Part shown: positions 1-11,935 of the stretch, one piece after another
Numbering within the stretch: the first letter of the stretch is position 1
How the letters are laid out: the number at the start of each line of letters is the position of its first letter
Origin: Micropterus salmoides
Taxonomy: Eukaryota; Chordata; Actinopteri; Centrarchiformes; Centrarchidae
Direction of reading: 5' to 3'
Length of the DNA: 64,000 nt
Assembly (NCBI RefSeq): GCF_014851395.1
Contig: NW_024040928.1
Span: 15,329,012-15,393,011 of the forward strand
Notes under the pieces: generated by a model
Databases searched by the model: none
Told to the model about the DNA's origin: nothing
The model's input: the letters and a program-made list of their open reading frames with translations, nothing else
Made by a program: the position numbers and the translations under genes

Positions 1-589
1 GGGAGGCAAAAATGTCAGTATAGTTCTACTTTGGCTAATAGTCTTTGATTCAGAGTAACCAAAGGCAAGTTGTTGGCTTAATTAGCTAACAATTAACTAA
101 TTAGTTACTCCATAAATTGTTCCACTCTCATAATTTGTACACCTTACTGTTAACAAAAATAAATATCTACAGCATCCCACCTGTATACCATCTTCATAAC
201 ATGCTCAGGCCTCCAGATAGGGCATGTGAGTGCATCCTAAGTACTGTTCTGCTGTCTGTCAGACAAAAGGAAGTGTAGCGCAGGATCCTCGTCTCCCAAC
301 AGATAAGGGTCTTCCTGGTGCTGCTAAGGCTAACCTTGGAACTAACGATAAGCTAACTGTCTGTTTACATTCCCCCAGAGACAAGACAGCACCCAGGAAC
401 AAGACCGAGGAGTAGGAGGCAGGTTGTGTGTGTGTGTTAACACTGATACCATAGGAACTCAAGTGGACTGGGCTCTTCTAGTGGTATGCAGCCATATTAG
501 GTAGTGAAGTCAAGATGACCCGAGAAAGTGTGAGTTTGTGCTCACTCTCTCGTGCTGCCTGTCTCCCTCTAGTAGATTATTCACATGGG

Positions 590-664
<75 letters not shown>

Positions 665-691
665 CGCGTGCGTGTGCGTGGTCGGTCTTAC
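1..691 (-). other. ptpn14 intron (downstream of third coding exon)
   Basis: Intron sequence continuing past the left edge. It is dominated by the long TG/CA tract at 591-680; nothing coding is seen in the rest. Confidence 0.8.
591..680. repeat. (TG)n microsatellite beside ptpn14 exon donor
   Basis: Perfect (TG)35 at 591-660, followed by an impure cgtgcgcgtgcg tract to about 680. On the ptpn14 transcript it reads as a CA repeat within 40 nt of the 5' splice site. Confidence 0.98.
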
Positions 692-789
692 CTTGTACTG
701 CTAGGCCAGCTAGTCTGATCCCCTGCTCTACTGTGCAGTGGAGACGTCCATCCAACACCTCCTTCTTCACCTGCAGGTAATACTGATAC
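692..789 (-). CDS. ptpn14: ptpn14 third coding exon (residues 117-149)
   Basis: Acceptor ...tttctag before 789 and donor GTAAGA at 691-686. It encodes (R)YQYYLQVKKEVLDGRLHC... to LAGLAVQ plus one base, the start of the FERM F2 lobe. The donor sits about 10 nt from an impure CA tract and about 30 nt from a 70-bp perfect one on the transcribed strand. Confidence 0.93.
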
Positions 790-3700
790 CTAGAAAGAGC
801 ATTATTCAGATGAGATGCTGTAGACTCCTATTTAAGTGCGACACTAGTGTTTTACTTTGGAAACATTTTCAGCCACGCTAGCAGCTAGCAGGCTCTGGAG
901 ATGGCAATTTCAGTCTTGTGTCAGTCGGTTTGTCAGTCAGTCCACCACTCTGGTCCAAACTAATGGCTTTGGTGATTCCCTGACTTTTCATCTGGCGATT
1001 GACATTTTAATTTCTTAGTGAAATGTCTCAACAACTACTGAATGGATTTCTATGAAATTTGGTACAGCCATTCATGGTCCCATCAGAATCAATTGCAGCA
1101 ACTTTGGTGAGACTCTGACTTTTCATCTAGCTCCACTATCAGGTCAAAATTGTAATTTGTCCAATACTTTGGTTTATGACCAAATACCTGCAAACCTAAT
1201 GACGTTTCTATTGGGTTTGTGTTTATTGTTAATTAGCAATAGTTAGCACGCTAACCCTGTGTGCAGGATAAGCGGTTGATGATGGTTAGCACGCTAACAA
1301 GAAAACTAAAACAATGAAGATGGTATTATTTTTATTATATAGTTTACATACATCATTTTTTATTATCATACTTACTACACATCACTATGTTAACACTGTC
1401 AGTGTCACAGTGAACATGTTAACACACTGACGTTAGCATTTATCTCAATGCAGTGCTGTGCCTAAATACAGGCTCACAGATCTTCTAGCATGTCTGAAGA
1501 CTGTTGTTCAGACTGCATACCACAGCCTTTCTACCAGCTAAACTGCACAAAAACTCTGACTATGTGGGTGGCAGCATATGCACTCTTATTAGATTTCAGA
1601 AACTCACCCAAATTTGTTTGGTGGTTGATGTTATTTTTCCAGCTAGCCACACTGTCTCTGAACACCACTTATATACAGTCAAGTTGGAAAACATGATGGG
1701 TTTCATTTCAACACATTTATCCAAAGAAAGTAGGAAGAGCTGAGCTCACGGCGTTGCACATTAGCAACCGGAGGATTGCAAACATCCACTGAGACGCAAC
1801 ATAGAGACATCCTCTTCTGGTTCTGGTTTGTGCAACAGAAAGTATGTGTCAAGACAGTATTGGCAAAAGCATTAGCCGGTCAAAACAATGCCAGAGAAGC
1901 CTGTTGCAGAATCCAAGTGAGGAATGAGTGAATAACCTCTATTTGAAATGCCAGTGACTCATTTCTGACTTGTGAGGAATGCCAAATCTAAACCAGTGGG
2001 GATTAAACAAAATTAATTTAATGATCTGTACATTTTCAGCTAATGGAAATCATGTTACATGGAGCTGAGTTAAATCTTAAACACAAGCTGCACAAAAGAA
2101 GACATTTATTATTGCTGTGTGAATGTGAGGCAAACTGGGGACTGTGGTTTTGGGCAGTGGTAGCTCTGCCAAGTGTAAGCTGATACGATGACACTGTTGA
2201 GACTGTTGAGCCCACTTGCAGCCTTCACATAACGTGGTAAAAGTCCCAAAACCAAGAGGCTGAGCTCCTTAAGTTTCTGAACTGCTTTTGTCCGCTTTTA
2301 GCTGTGGTCCAACTGGATGTTTGTCTTTTGAAGAATGGATTGGCCACACAGGAGGAAAGACAGAACTGTCAGGGTGACCGGGCTCAGCTGCATAAAAACT
2401 CGTACAACGTTTCCTGTTTGTTGTCATGGTGATCACAGGCCAGAGTCTTTCCAATGTGGGCTGTGAGACACCTTTTCTGACGTCCGAGCACACACACACA
2501 CACAGTCAGAAAGAGCTCTGAGTTGAAGCGTACATCAGAAAGTCCATGCCAGAGTACACAAAACGTAGAAACCACTGAGCTATACATGCTTAGTCATTCA
2601 CCCAGCCTTCCGCTCTCTCACACTCAAACACACACATAATTGGTGGTTGATTCCCCAATTTCTAAATGTCCTTTCCTCCTTGTTCATTCATTAGCTCCCT
2701 CTGTACTCTGAATATACACTCACAGTTTCAGAGTTTCATGCCTTCCTTTACCTCCCCACATACTTCATGCTCATATTCTTCTTCACACCCCTCCCCTCCT
2801 CTCCTCCACTTCTTCTTTTCTTTTTTGAGCTCCACTCAGCATACTCCCGGGCCTATAATCTGACCCTGCCCTCCTCCCTCACCCTGTCATTACACCCGTT
2901 GGCTAAGCTGCCATTCCGTTCCCGTGGCAACCCTCTAATTAGCCATCCCCAACCGCCGCGGCTGCAGCAGGGGGAGGGGAGGAGCTTGATGCGGTCTGGG
3001 GGGGGGGGGGGACCCTTCAAATGATTGTGGACTTTGTTTTTACAAACCCTCCATGTTTTCCCAGCGCTCTCCGTATGGGGTCTGGGGAAATGTTGAGGTT
3101 GACAGTGGTTGAATCTCATTCTGAGGTTCAATGGTAACAACATGATGGTGTTTATACACATGCGAGGCCAGCGGTGGAGAGGCGGACAGTAAACTGTTGA
3201 AATAACTATAACAAGTGAAAGCATGAGAGTGACAAAACAGCCACAAAGCATCTTATAGAACAGTGGTTCCCAACCATTTAGGTATTTCACCCTTAAAACT
3301 AACCTTTGTCTGCTTGTGAACCCTGTTCAGAAGTGGCATATGTTTACAGGTTGTGGCCAATTCAACAAAAGGCTGATTGAAAAAAAGGGATCGTTTTATT
3401 TGAATCATTTAGGCCAGAGGAGGTAAAATATCCAGTAATTCACAAGAAAAAACACAAAAATTTGAAAAATAAAACCAATGAGCACATATATCTGTACAGT
3501 AGCAAAACTAGGACTAGGTAATATGACCTAAAATCTATATGAAGACAAATGACAGGATAAAGTATTTAAGTATCATAGTTCCTTACAAACTAAGTTGCTA
3601 AGATGAACTACGAGGTGTTGATTGATATTCTGAAAGGTTTCATCAAGTCTTGAAGAGCACTCCCCTTTATCATAAATATGTTATGATAAAGGGTGATAAA

Positions 3701-5510
3701 TATAATATGTTCATGCAGGTAATCACCTGGTTTAGATATTCATTCATGTTTATTGAAAAACTTGAACATACTGTATATATTAAGTAAAGCATTGTTCCAG
3801 CTCTTGTTTCTGTCATTTTTGCCATTTATCTGAAGATACAAAGCACATCATATAGCAAAATGACATTTCTGCAAGGTGTGGGATTTTTCAACGTTACTAT
3901 TAAGCGGCCAATGCTCCGGTTTACTGGCAAGATAAATGATGAAGTGAAACATTTTTGTCTATGTTTTTCATTGCTTATTTCGGCTTACTTCTTACTCACT
4001 TTGTTCTTGATAATTACAGTATAACCACTTAAGTATACAGAGCTGATGGCTGAACTGTCAGTTTGTAGACATTTAAACACAAGATGTGTAAATGGGTTTT
4101 TCTTAGGTCATTAGGAGATTCATAATGTTGGTTTAAAATGGTTTATTGTTTATTGTCCATTAGTGCACATTTAAGTCAGTTCAATTAATTAAGTTCAATA
4201 ATGGAAATTACATTTAAAAAATACACAACTTTTCAGGAACAGTGTCCCCACCACTACGGATGATCTACAGAACACAATGTGAATGTCAGACATATTGCTA
4301 TAAGTAATTTTTCAGTGCTGTCAGTACAACAAATAAAATTCCATTTGCCTTTATTGTACTGGGATGGGAGCAAAAATCTCAGACGCACATCTCAAAAAAC
4401 CTGGGCGAATAAAAACAAAAACCATCTGCATGGCCAGATACAAACAGACGTAAGTGAGAAAACACGTTTATGTAATTTGGGAGAACATGTCATTTAAATG
4501 GAGAGTCTTTAAAAGGGTAAATAAAATCATAGAAAGAATATTACATGAAGAAATACACAAAAAACACATTTTTTCACATCTTACAGTGTAATCATGTTCA
4601 GGCCACATGAACTATTACTCATAAGCCTACACATACGTGTCCACAAAGACGTCATTATGGTGGCACACACCTGGCGCGTATGTCAGAATGACATCACTGT
4701 GCGGTAATAACAGGTGAATATACATACACAGACATGAGGTAGGGCTTTCCTTACTAAGAGTTACTTGTGACTTCCACCATGACAGAGTGCTCTGCTGGCA
4801 CTCCAGGCAGCCGCACAGGCACAAAGAGCCCTTTATATGCCCACGCATGTTCAAGCCCTGCTGAAGACATGCTGCCAGATGTCCAAGAGGCCCGGACAAC
4901 AAGCCTGCGAGCATATGTGCATGCATGCATGAATGTGTGTACATATGCCTCCACCTCTGTAGTGGTATGACCCTGACCACCCCCTCAACCCTGGACGGGT
5001 CCAGACTGCTTGTGTGGGAGGCAGGAGGATTTCACTTTGAAATGTGTTGAATCAGCAAGGGGCACAACAGAGTACAGCTGTATGTGTGTCTGTGTGTGTG
5101 TATGAATGTGTATGTGTGTTAGTGATAACTAGCTGAACAAAGCTAGGATTTCAAGGCTCTTGGTGCTGTTAGCCTTGGGGGCTGCTGAGGCCAGCTGGCC
5201 TTGCTCCGGTCAACAGCTCTCTGTTTGAGATCCTCACTTTCTCTCTCTGGGCCATTTTGCCCCTCCCCCCATCATATCAGCGAGAACAGAAGGCGTCAAC
5301 CACACACACCTTCTGCAAGATGTGTGTGTGTAGTAAAATGGGTAAAAATACAAAGATTTTCAGAAAGGAAACAGAAAGAGCTGGTCCAGGATATCTAGTT
5401 ACAAGTGAGTGAAATACAAGAGGTAGTATAGGATTAGTACAAAAAGCAGTTAAGGGGTCAAACACAGTGCAACAAATAATGGACACATACCCACGCACAC
5501 CACCTACCCA

Positions 5511-5560
<50 letters not shown>

Positions 5561-8500
5561 GAGTAGTCATTCCTTCTCTAAACAAATAAAACTAGGTAGT
5601 CCCACGCACCAAAATATTATTAGTATTACGCTGATTTATGTGTTTACATGGGCGGCCTGAGGGACCATTCTGGCTGAAAATGCACAAAGTCAAGGGTTGT
5701 CCTCCAGTGTTCCAACTACAAACCTAATCTTTTGCTACTTTGGTTTATCCTTGTGGCCATCTTGGTGTGAATATTGCTACAAACCCAAGCTGTGAGGTGC
5801 TGTCTTTTATTAGCTTCACCACTGTAGAGCATGTACAAATCTATCTGCAGAAAAACAAAACACTTGGTAAGGAGGATGCCACGGCAATCACAGAAAGTTT
5901 GTTTGTATTTTAGAGAATCTCTGGGGAAACAAGAAACAAGGGCAGAAACAGAGCAAAGTATCGTGACAGCAAAAATATCTTTTATATAAATTTTCACACA
6001 ATAGGATTGAGACGTGTGTTGCAATACATGATTTAAAACTCTAACGTGTTTTAAGTTTTTACAATTACTTTATCTGACTATATATGGAGATCTCCACTTA
6101 GTGTATCTCACAGCAATAACTGCAACTATGAGCACAATTACATTAACACAACAGAGAGCGGTGTTTACGTGGGCCCCAACTTTCTTACATTACTGCCTTA
6201 ATTGCTTGATAACTGGATTAATGGTGTGAATATGTAGCCAGTGTGCGTGCTCACACACACAGACACACACAAACATACTTTAGCGTCATGCTCTGGGTAA
6301 TTTTCACAGCTGCATGGAGGGAGGAAGCGAGGGAAGGAGAAACAGATGAATGGATGGACTGGAAGAGAGGGAGATCTCGTATCAGGTTACACATCAGTCA
6401 AACTCTGAACTTCAAAAGACCTGACCACATTATAAAACTCACATTACTTTGTCAGTAAATCTTATTTACTCCGAGGAGCCAGTCAACACTCTGTAGACTC
6501 TCTGTTTCTGGTTTCTGTCAACATGTTACAATGAATTTGTTTATAAAACCTTGTAATCTGTAATTCTTTTCTGACAAGCTAATTCCTGTTAAAATGAACA
6601 GAACATACATTTTAAACCAATGACCTACATCTCAGTTGGTAACAAATTTAATTACATATGTTTTAAGGTCAGAAAGTGGGATGTGACATTTTTATTCAAA
6701 AAGTAACTGTCCTCCAAAAAGGGTTTTGTGACAGTAAATCAGAGCACCAATGGCCCAAAAACCAAATCCACTCACTCCTACTCTGTTTTTACAACATATG
6801 CACAAACGTACTTTTCTATGTGGACGCATATATATATATATATGTGTACGTTCCAGCAAAAACACATGTGGGCAGCGAGCTAAACCCACATAAACAACTA
6901 GGTACAAGTCTTGCTGCTAAACTTCTATTTTCTCTGTCCCCACTTGTCTTACTCTTTGTCATTCTTTGTCCTTTTTGTCATTCTTCCCTCCCCCCACCTT
7001 TTTCAGACCAGGTGTGAAGAAAAAAACAAAATTCTGCATCTCTGGATCTCACCCAAATCAACAAAGTCAATAAATGATCTACATTTCCACAAGAGGGCTG
7101 CCAGTTCTAACTGTTATCATGTCCTCAAAGGAAAGTAATGACACTATAAGAGCAAAGCATGCTTTTAAATACTTGGTAAACCCTTGATTAGGGCTAGGTA
7201 GTAAAAGGAAAAAAAGTGTTTTGAACTTCATCAAAAAAGTTCATACAAGAAAAAAAAAAAGGGAGGGGGCTTTTAGAAAAGCTTGCCTCGGGGAGCATGT
7301 ATGTTCTTACAATGTGGTGTATTGTGACTAACTCTTCTGACAGGGCTGCAGCTGGCTTCTGAGAGGATTCTTGGGGGAGCGTGTGAGGTGTGTGAGGTGA
7401 GAGAGTGTGAGTGTGTGTGCGTGTGTTTTGTAAACCAGACATCCCCCACCCCCTTTACCCCCAGCACTTCTGCTGAGAGGAATGTGTGGTCCGCCTCCTA
7501 CGCTGGACGGCTGTGCCAACATTCCTGACTAACAGAAAAGGAGAAAGAGGGAGAGAAAAAAAAGGAGGACTAGGGGCCAAGAGAAAGAGATTAAAAATGT
7601 GGGACTAGAGTGATGTGGGGATCTGCTCATGATAAAAAAAAATAAAGGAGTAGTGGTGACACTATGTACAGGAATTGTAAGAGAAAGAGAGGCGGCTTGA
7701 GTGAAAAAGGCGACCATTGTTCCCTAAATTGTCCCTAAGGCCCCATCATAACCCCGTCAACCACATAACCCCCGTACACGCACACACACACACACACATA
7801 CACACACAAAAGCCTGCAGGGGTTTCCTGGAATACCATCCATTTACCAGAGCAGATCCTGGCTTCTGTATAATGAACCTGACACACACACTATGGTCTCG
7901 TTCCATCACACACACATTGATTGTGTATCAGGCCAGTCACTGATACGATAATGATTTCAATATTTTCAAGTCCTGGCCCACAAACATACTGAGGAAATTC
8001 AACAGTATTAATGACTCACACATACTCACACCTTCAAATTAACTCTAGCGTCAAAACGTCAAGCTGTGACCAGCAATCGACCTTTCCCACATCCAGCGAA
8101 AGCAGAAGCCGCAAATTCACCAGCTCAGTGCGAGGCAGACCTGCGGAGTACATGTCTGTGTGTGTGAGTGTGAGAAGGAATGTGAGATGTCGGACTGTCC
8201 ACTACACACTGACCCCTGGATGCCCTTTTCACAGCTAGCTAACGCACTAATTCCCACCGTCTCTCACACGCACATACTTACAAAACACACATCCTGTGGT
8301 ACTAAATGACATCAACCTCGTGGATGTCAATCTCATCCATGCTAGTTAGCTAATTTGGGTGATGACAGCCCCGCACTTGAATCTGCCGGCTTAGTCAAGA
8401 CACACATGTGGAGATGCATTCTAATGCCAGGCATGAACTGACGTACTTTGGAGCTGTCCACTTGTGATCGGACCACCCAAAGTGCGTGTTAATGCCTGGT

Positions 8501-11500
8501 CTAAACAGCCTCTCTGATCAGCAGACTGCAGACACAGCCATCAGTGGGCACATCTCTGAACAAATCAGAAATGTGGGCAGCAATTCAGACATGCACACAT
8601 TTTAGGTTGCGTTTATACCTATATGTTCAATGATAATATGCACGTGTTGTTTGAAAATGTCCACCTCCGTGGACACTTTAGACCAATTCTGTTGTATTTC
8701 TACTAAAACACATTGTGAAATGAACAAACTGTTCCCTTTCCACGCTGGCTACATGGAACATGAAAGGGTATATTTACACTATTCAACATTACACACATGA
8801 AAGTAAAATAATAAGCAAGGCAGAGAGCCGCCACATTGTCAACAGACCAATTTACTAATGTTACGAGTTCAACTTTATAGAGGAGCACAGATGATGTAGA
8901 CTGTTTCTGATCTTCAGTAAGTCACATGGAAGAAGAGGCAATGTTTTGCTGACTGTTTACATCAAAGACAATTAGGACGCAGTGCCCTTGTTGTTGCGGT
9001 GAATATAAGTGTAAAGAAATTATAAGTGTATACGTGTATATAAATTAACAGCATGGAGCATAACTGGTATGTGAGTGTCTGACAGTTGGACATATGGTGG
9101 TGTTTGGAGATTGTTTACCTGGTGGCTTCTTGCTCCAGCCGGGAAACACTCGGCACGTAGAACATAACTCCGAAGAAGAGCAGTGGCTCATTGCCAAACT
9201 TGTCCAGCTGCTTCTTGAGGGGTTTCTCCAGCTCCACCCAGCGATGGGCCGGGGCTTGGTTCTTTCCTTGGAACCACAGCCCGAAGTAATGGGTCTGGAT
9301 CCAGGAAAGAGACGAAGGGAGGGTCAGTGTGGCGCACAAGGTCGAGGAAGGGAGATGAAGGCAAAGGAAACTGGATACGAAGGAAAGGAAAGGAAATGAG
9401 AGTGGAGGTGGGATAAGGTAGAAGCCAATTAAGGTATGTAAGCTGGATAGAGAGAAACAAAGAGCCGGAAGAAATGACTTTAGAGAGACCAGAGGGAGAT
9501 GGAGGAAATGGCGGTATTGCGATGGGAAATAGGGGTTTGTAGGGATGGAGAGGACTGGGTTAAGTAGGGGAAATAGGAAATTAGTTGAGAAATACATTGA
9601 GACAACAGAGCACAGCAGAGAGGAGATTAATAAGCAGCTGAAATACAACAAGCACATATCTCTCTTTCAAATCTGATCAAACCTTTGACGTCAGCAGCAT
9701 AACTCTATTAAAAATAAATAGGAGACCAGACCCATTGCCAGCAAGATTTCCCTGGGAGAAAAGAAATAGGCAATGATCCTATCTCACCAAATTAAAATGA
9801 AAACTAACTCTATTGCCCATGTTTTATCTGGAGATTCATACTATTTGAGAAAGGAACACAATTCAGCTGTGTCAACAGCAAAACAACATTCATCAATACA
9901 GGCCTTCTAATTTCATATGATCAACCAATTTAAATGTGTAAACTTCTCTGTAAGAGTTTATTTGAAACATGCTGTTTTGAGCGCGCGCGTGTGTGTGCGT
10001 GCGTGTGTGTGTGTGTGTGCGTGTCATTGGTGTCACAAAGAGGTAAGCACACTGTGTAGTTTAACTCTACTGTAATGAAAAGTCGTAAAGCTCCAAGCTG
10101 CAGCTGCAAGGGCACACGCGCACACTTCTTCCACACATGAATAGGCACACACTCAAGGCCTCAGGTACAGGAAATAAAGAAAAGAAATTTAGATGGACAC
10201 ATACAAACTTTGTCCTGAAATAGCATGCGGGCATCCATGCAGGCAGACAGCCGTTTAAGCTGAGGCGTCACACCACCTTATTTATAACATCGCTGACACC
10301 CGGTAAATACCACAACACTATGTGAGTACGCACAAGTACACCGCCCCCTTTCTCTCTCTCTCTCTCTCTCTCTCACTGTCAGCAGCTCCAGCAGGCGCAG
10401 ACACATAGTCATCAAACTCAATCAGTCATCAACTAGACACATTCTTTCTCTGATCTGTGAGCAAGCTGCCCCTGTCAAACTCAAAAACAACTCCATATTA
10501 CAAACAACACACACCCCGTTGTGCAAAGCAACATACATCTAGTTTGCAATGAGTCCACCTGTGTGAGTAAAGAGCAAGGCGGCGGTTAAATCTTGATGAA
10601 GGAAATTAGGGAACAGAAGACAAGGGAGGAGCGAAAACAGAGAGAAAAGGAGGGGTGAAGTGGGATGGGGAGGGAATAGCAGTATCTCTATCTTCTGCAG
10701 TGAAAAGAGGGCAGAGGTAGCCACGCTTCATTAGAGACAGACAAGGACCCCGCAGGAGAGAGACAGCAGAGGGCAGGCAGACACTCACAGGGTGTGGGGA
10801 GAGACGCGTGGCGATCACACACGCAATCTGACAGTGCATTCATAAATGTGTGAAAGTGTTTTACTTATTATGTTCTGCGTTTGCTTGATATGGGTAATCA
10901 CCAAGCGGTGGGTGAATATGACAATATGTACCGTGGGATGATATGAATGTGTCTGTTGTCAGACATTATGCCATGCAGTTCACACCATGGTAGCTCTCCC
11001 AGCGGGTTAGGGTTACGGCACTGTCTGCAATCTTTTTATCCATTATCAGTTCCTCTGTTGATTCTTCTGAAAATTTACTATATCACAAAAAGTCCAATCT
11101 CATGAGATAAATGTACAAACGCAGTGATTTTTTTCCATTTTACCAACCCTTACCAATACAAATTTTGTTGAAACTGACTATCGAAGATATTTTATATAGA
11201 CATTCAATATCTTTACAGTTTGTATGCCCTCAAATTACAATAATTCAATGTGTCCCTTCGTTTCCTGGTACAGTGAAACAGCGCAATACTAAAACTCATC
11301 ATTAAAACCTTGATACATTGATCTGCAACATTGGCAGTTCCTTATCTTGCCTTTATGCGATTAAAGAATTGATACAGAGACATCCATGAACATTTAAATA
11401 AAGCTTCAATAACATGAAAAAAAAAGTACAGTTTGCTTTTAACATAGATCAAGGACAAAAAAAAAATCCTATAAGTCGACATATGACATGAGCATGTACA

Positions 11501-11704
11501 AGGGTCACATAATAAAAGACTTCTCCGCACCTCCCGTAGCTCCAGCCTTTGGGCCACTGCCTCCAGACATTCTTGTCCCGTACTCTCCACTGACAGAGTG
11601 CATTCAATCACATTGCTGTCCAGCAGGCGAATTCGTGTCACAAAGTAGTTCTTGCTCAGGACGTTGTAGCGCCGCGTGCGCCGCAGCTTCAGCCGGAAGG
11701 GCAT
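692..11704 (-). CDS. ptpn14: Tyrosine-protein phosphatase non-receptor type 14, N-terminal part (3 coding exons, partial)
   Basis: Join of 11531-11704, 9119-9294 and 692-789 on the minus strand; the reading frame is continuous (174+176+98 nt, about 150 residues) and every junction has AG/GT signals. The product starts MPFRLKLRRTRRYNVLSK and contains HYFGLWF and RWVELEKPLKKQLDKF, which I recognise as the F1 (ubiquitin-like) lobe and the start of the F2 lobe of the FERM domain of PTPN14. PTPN21 is the nearest paralogue but differs at its N-terminus and in this loop. Family knowledge: a cytosolic, junction-associated tyrosine phosphatase with an N-terminal FERM domain, a PPxY-bearing linker that binds YAP and a C-terminal PTP domain. 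Only the FERM start is here; linker and catalytic domain must lie left of base 1. Relative to the mammalian protein as I remember it, about two residues are inserted in the loop after HYFGLWF. No frameshift or stop is seen. Confidence 0.93.
930..1500. repeat. Teleost interspersed repeat (unclassified)
   Basis: The text 'ctcaacaactactgaatgga ... ccaatactttggtttatgac ... gttagcatttatctcaatgc' is a consensus I recognise as very common in spiny-rayed fish genomes. The phrase 'ctgacttttcatct' occurs twice (about 981 and 1118), so the unit is internally repetitive. Transposon class not determined. Confidence 0.6.
2998..3011. repeat. G14 homopolymer
   Basis: A run of 14 G after a GGGGAGGGGAGG stretch; a potential G-quadruplex or slippage site inside a ptpn14 intron. 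Confidence 0.9.
5515..5559. repeat. (CA)n microsatellite
   Basis: About 22 CA units, in a ptpn14 intron. Confidence 0.97.
9119..9294 (-). CDS. ptpn14: ptpn14 second coding exon (residues 59-116)
   Basis: Acceptor ...tggatccag before 9294 and donor GTAAAC at 9118-9113. It encodes THYFGLWFQ...RLEQEAT plus two bases of an Arg codon completed by the next exon. This is the FERM F1 lobe, with the conserved block ELEKPLKKQLDKF followed by LLFFGVMFYVPSVS. The open frame upstream of 9294 is intron read-through. Confidence 0.95.
9981..10023. repeat. Impure (GT)n tract
   Basis: gcgcgcgcgtgtgtgtgcgtgcg followed by gt units, in a ptpn14 intron; alternating purine-pyrimidine sequence. Confidence 0.9.
10351..10374. 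repeat. (TC)12 microsatellite
   Basis: Perfect TC dinucleotide run in a ptpn14 intron. Confidence 0.95.
11531..11704 (-). CDS. ptpn14: ptpn14 first coding exon (residues 1-58)
   Basis: The ATG is at 11704-11702 and the exon ends ...QRLELRE before donor GTGCGG at 11530-11525. It has 58 codons and ends in phase 0. An AG acceptor (ctacag on the minus strand) lies only 6 nt upstream of the ATG, at 11716-11711. A second, stronger-looking acceptor at 11941-11936 would give a longer 5' UTR, so the upstream border is uncertain. Confidence 0.93.
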
Positions 11705-11935
11705 GGCTGGCTGTAGGTCACAACTGAGTCAAAGGTCAAAAGTCACTTTGGACCACGCAAGCGGCGCGAGGGGTGGGCGGGCTCTATGACCTGGCCGCTG
11801 CCCTCCTCACTCTCGCACGGCGCCAGCCACACCACCGGGTGGAAAGATGCACCCTGGCAAGGCGCTGGCCCATTCCCAAAGATGTCCGGTGAGGAGGAGG
11901 AGGACAATGAGGAAGAGGAAGAGCATGAACGGGTG
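11705..11935 (-). other. Candidate ptpn14 5' UTR with upstream ORF
   Basis: On the minus strand a pyrimidine-rich acceptor (ctccctacag) ends at 11936. It could start an exon of 231 nt of leader running straight into the ptpn14 ATG. This stretch is GC-rich compared with its flanks. It holds a 39-codon ORF (11926-11807) whose first residues are strongly hydrophobic (MLFLFLIVLLLL). The alternative is that the exon starts at 11710 and this stretch is intron. The promoter and first non-coding exon of ptpn14 were not found. Confidence 0.35.

Larger units (their letters stand above)
790..9118 (-). other. ptpn14 intron (8.3 kb)
   Basis: Non-coding between two verified exons. It holds the interspersed repeat at 930-1500, a G14 run at 2998-3011, a hAT-like terminus (cagtggttcccaacc) at 3261, a CA tract at 5515-5559 and short CA runs near 7780. 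The remaining short open frames are low in complexity or lack recognisable similarity. Confidence 0.85.
9295..11530 (-). other. ptpn14 intron (2.2 kb)
   Basis: Non-coding. Contains an impure GT tract (9981-10023) and a (CT)12 tract (10351-10374). Nothing else supported. Confidence 0.85.

Noticed and set aside
515..780. Cys-Val and Thr-His repeat proteins over TG/CA tracts (also at 22498, 36092 and 5277)
   Set aside because: Direct translation of dinucleotide repeats, no coding evidence.
3261..3300. Complete hAT element starting cagtggttcccaacc (similar at 19063 and, inverted, near 24200)
   Set aside because: Only single termini were found with no partner end or target duplication, so no bounded element is called.
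9295..9657. Upstream extension of the open frame over the ptpn14 exon
   Set aside because: Pyrimidine-rich intron translated by chance; the acceptor before 9294 and the family alignment define the exon.
692..11704. Identification as ptpn21 instead of ptpn14
   Set aside because: The N-terminus, DSNVIECTLSVESTG and NEPLLFFGVMFYVP fit PTPN14 as I remember it better than PTPN21. A full-length comparison would settle it.
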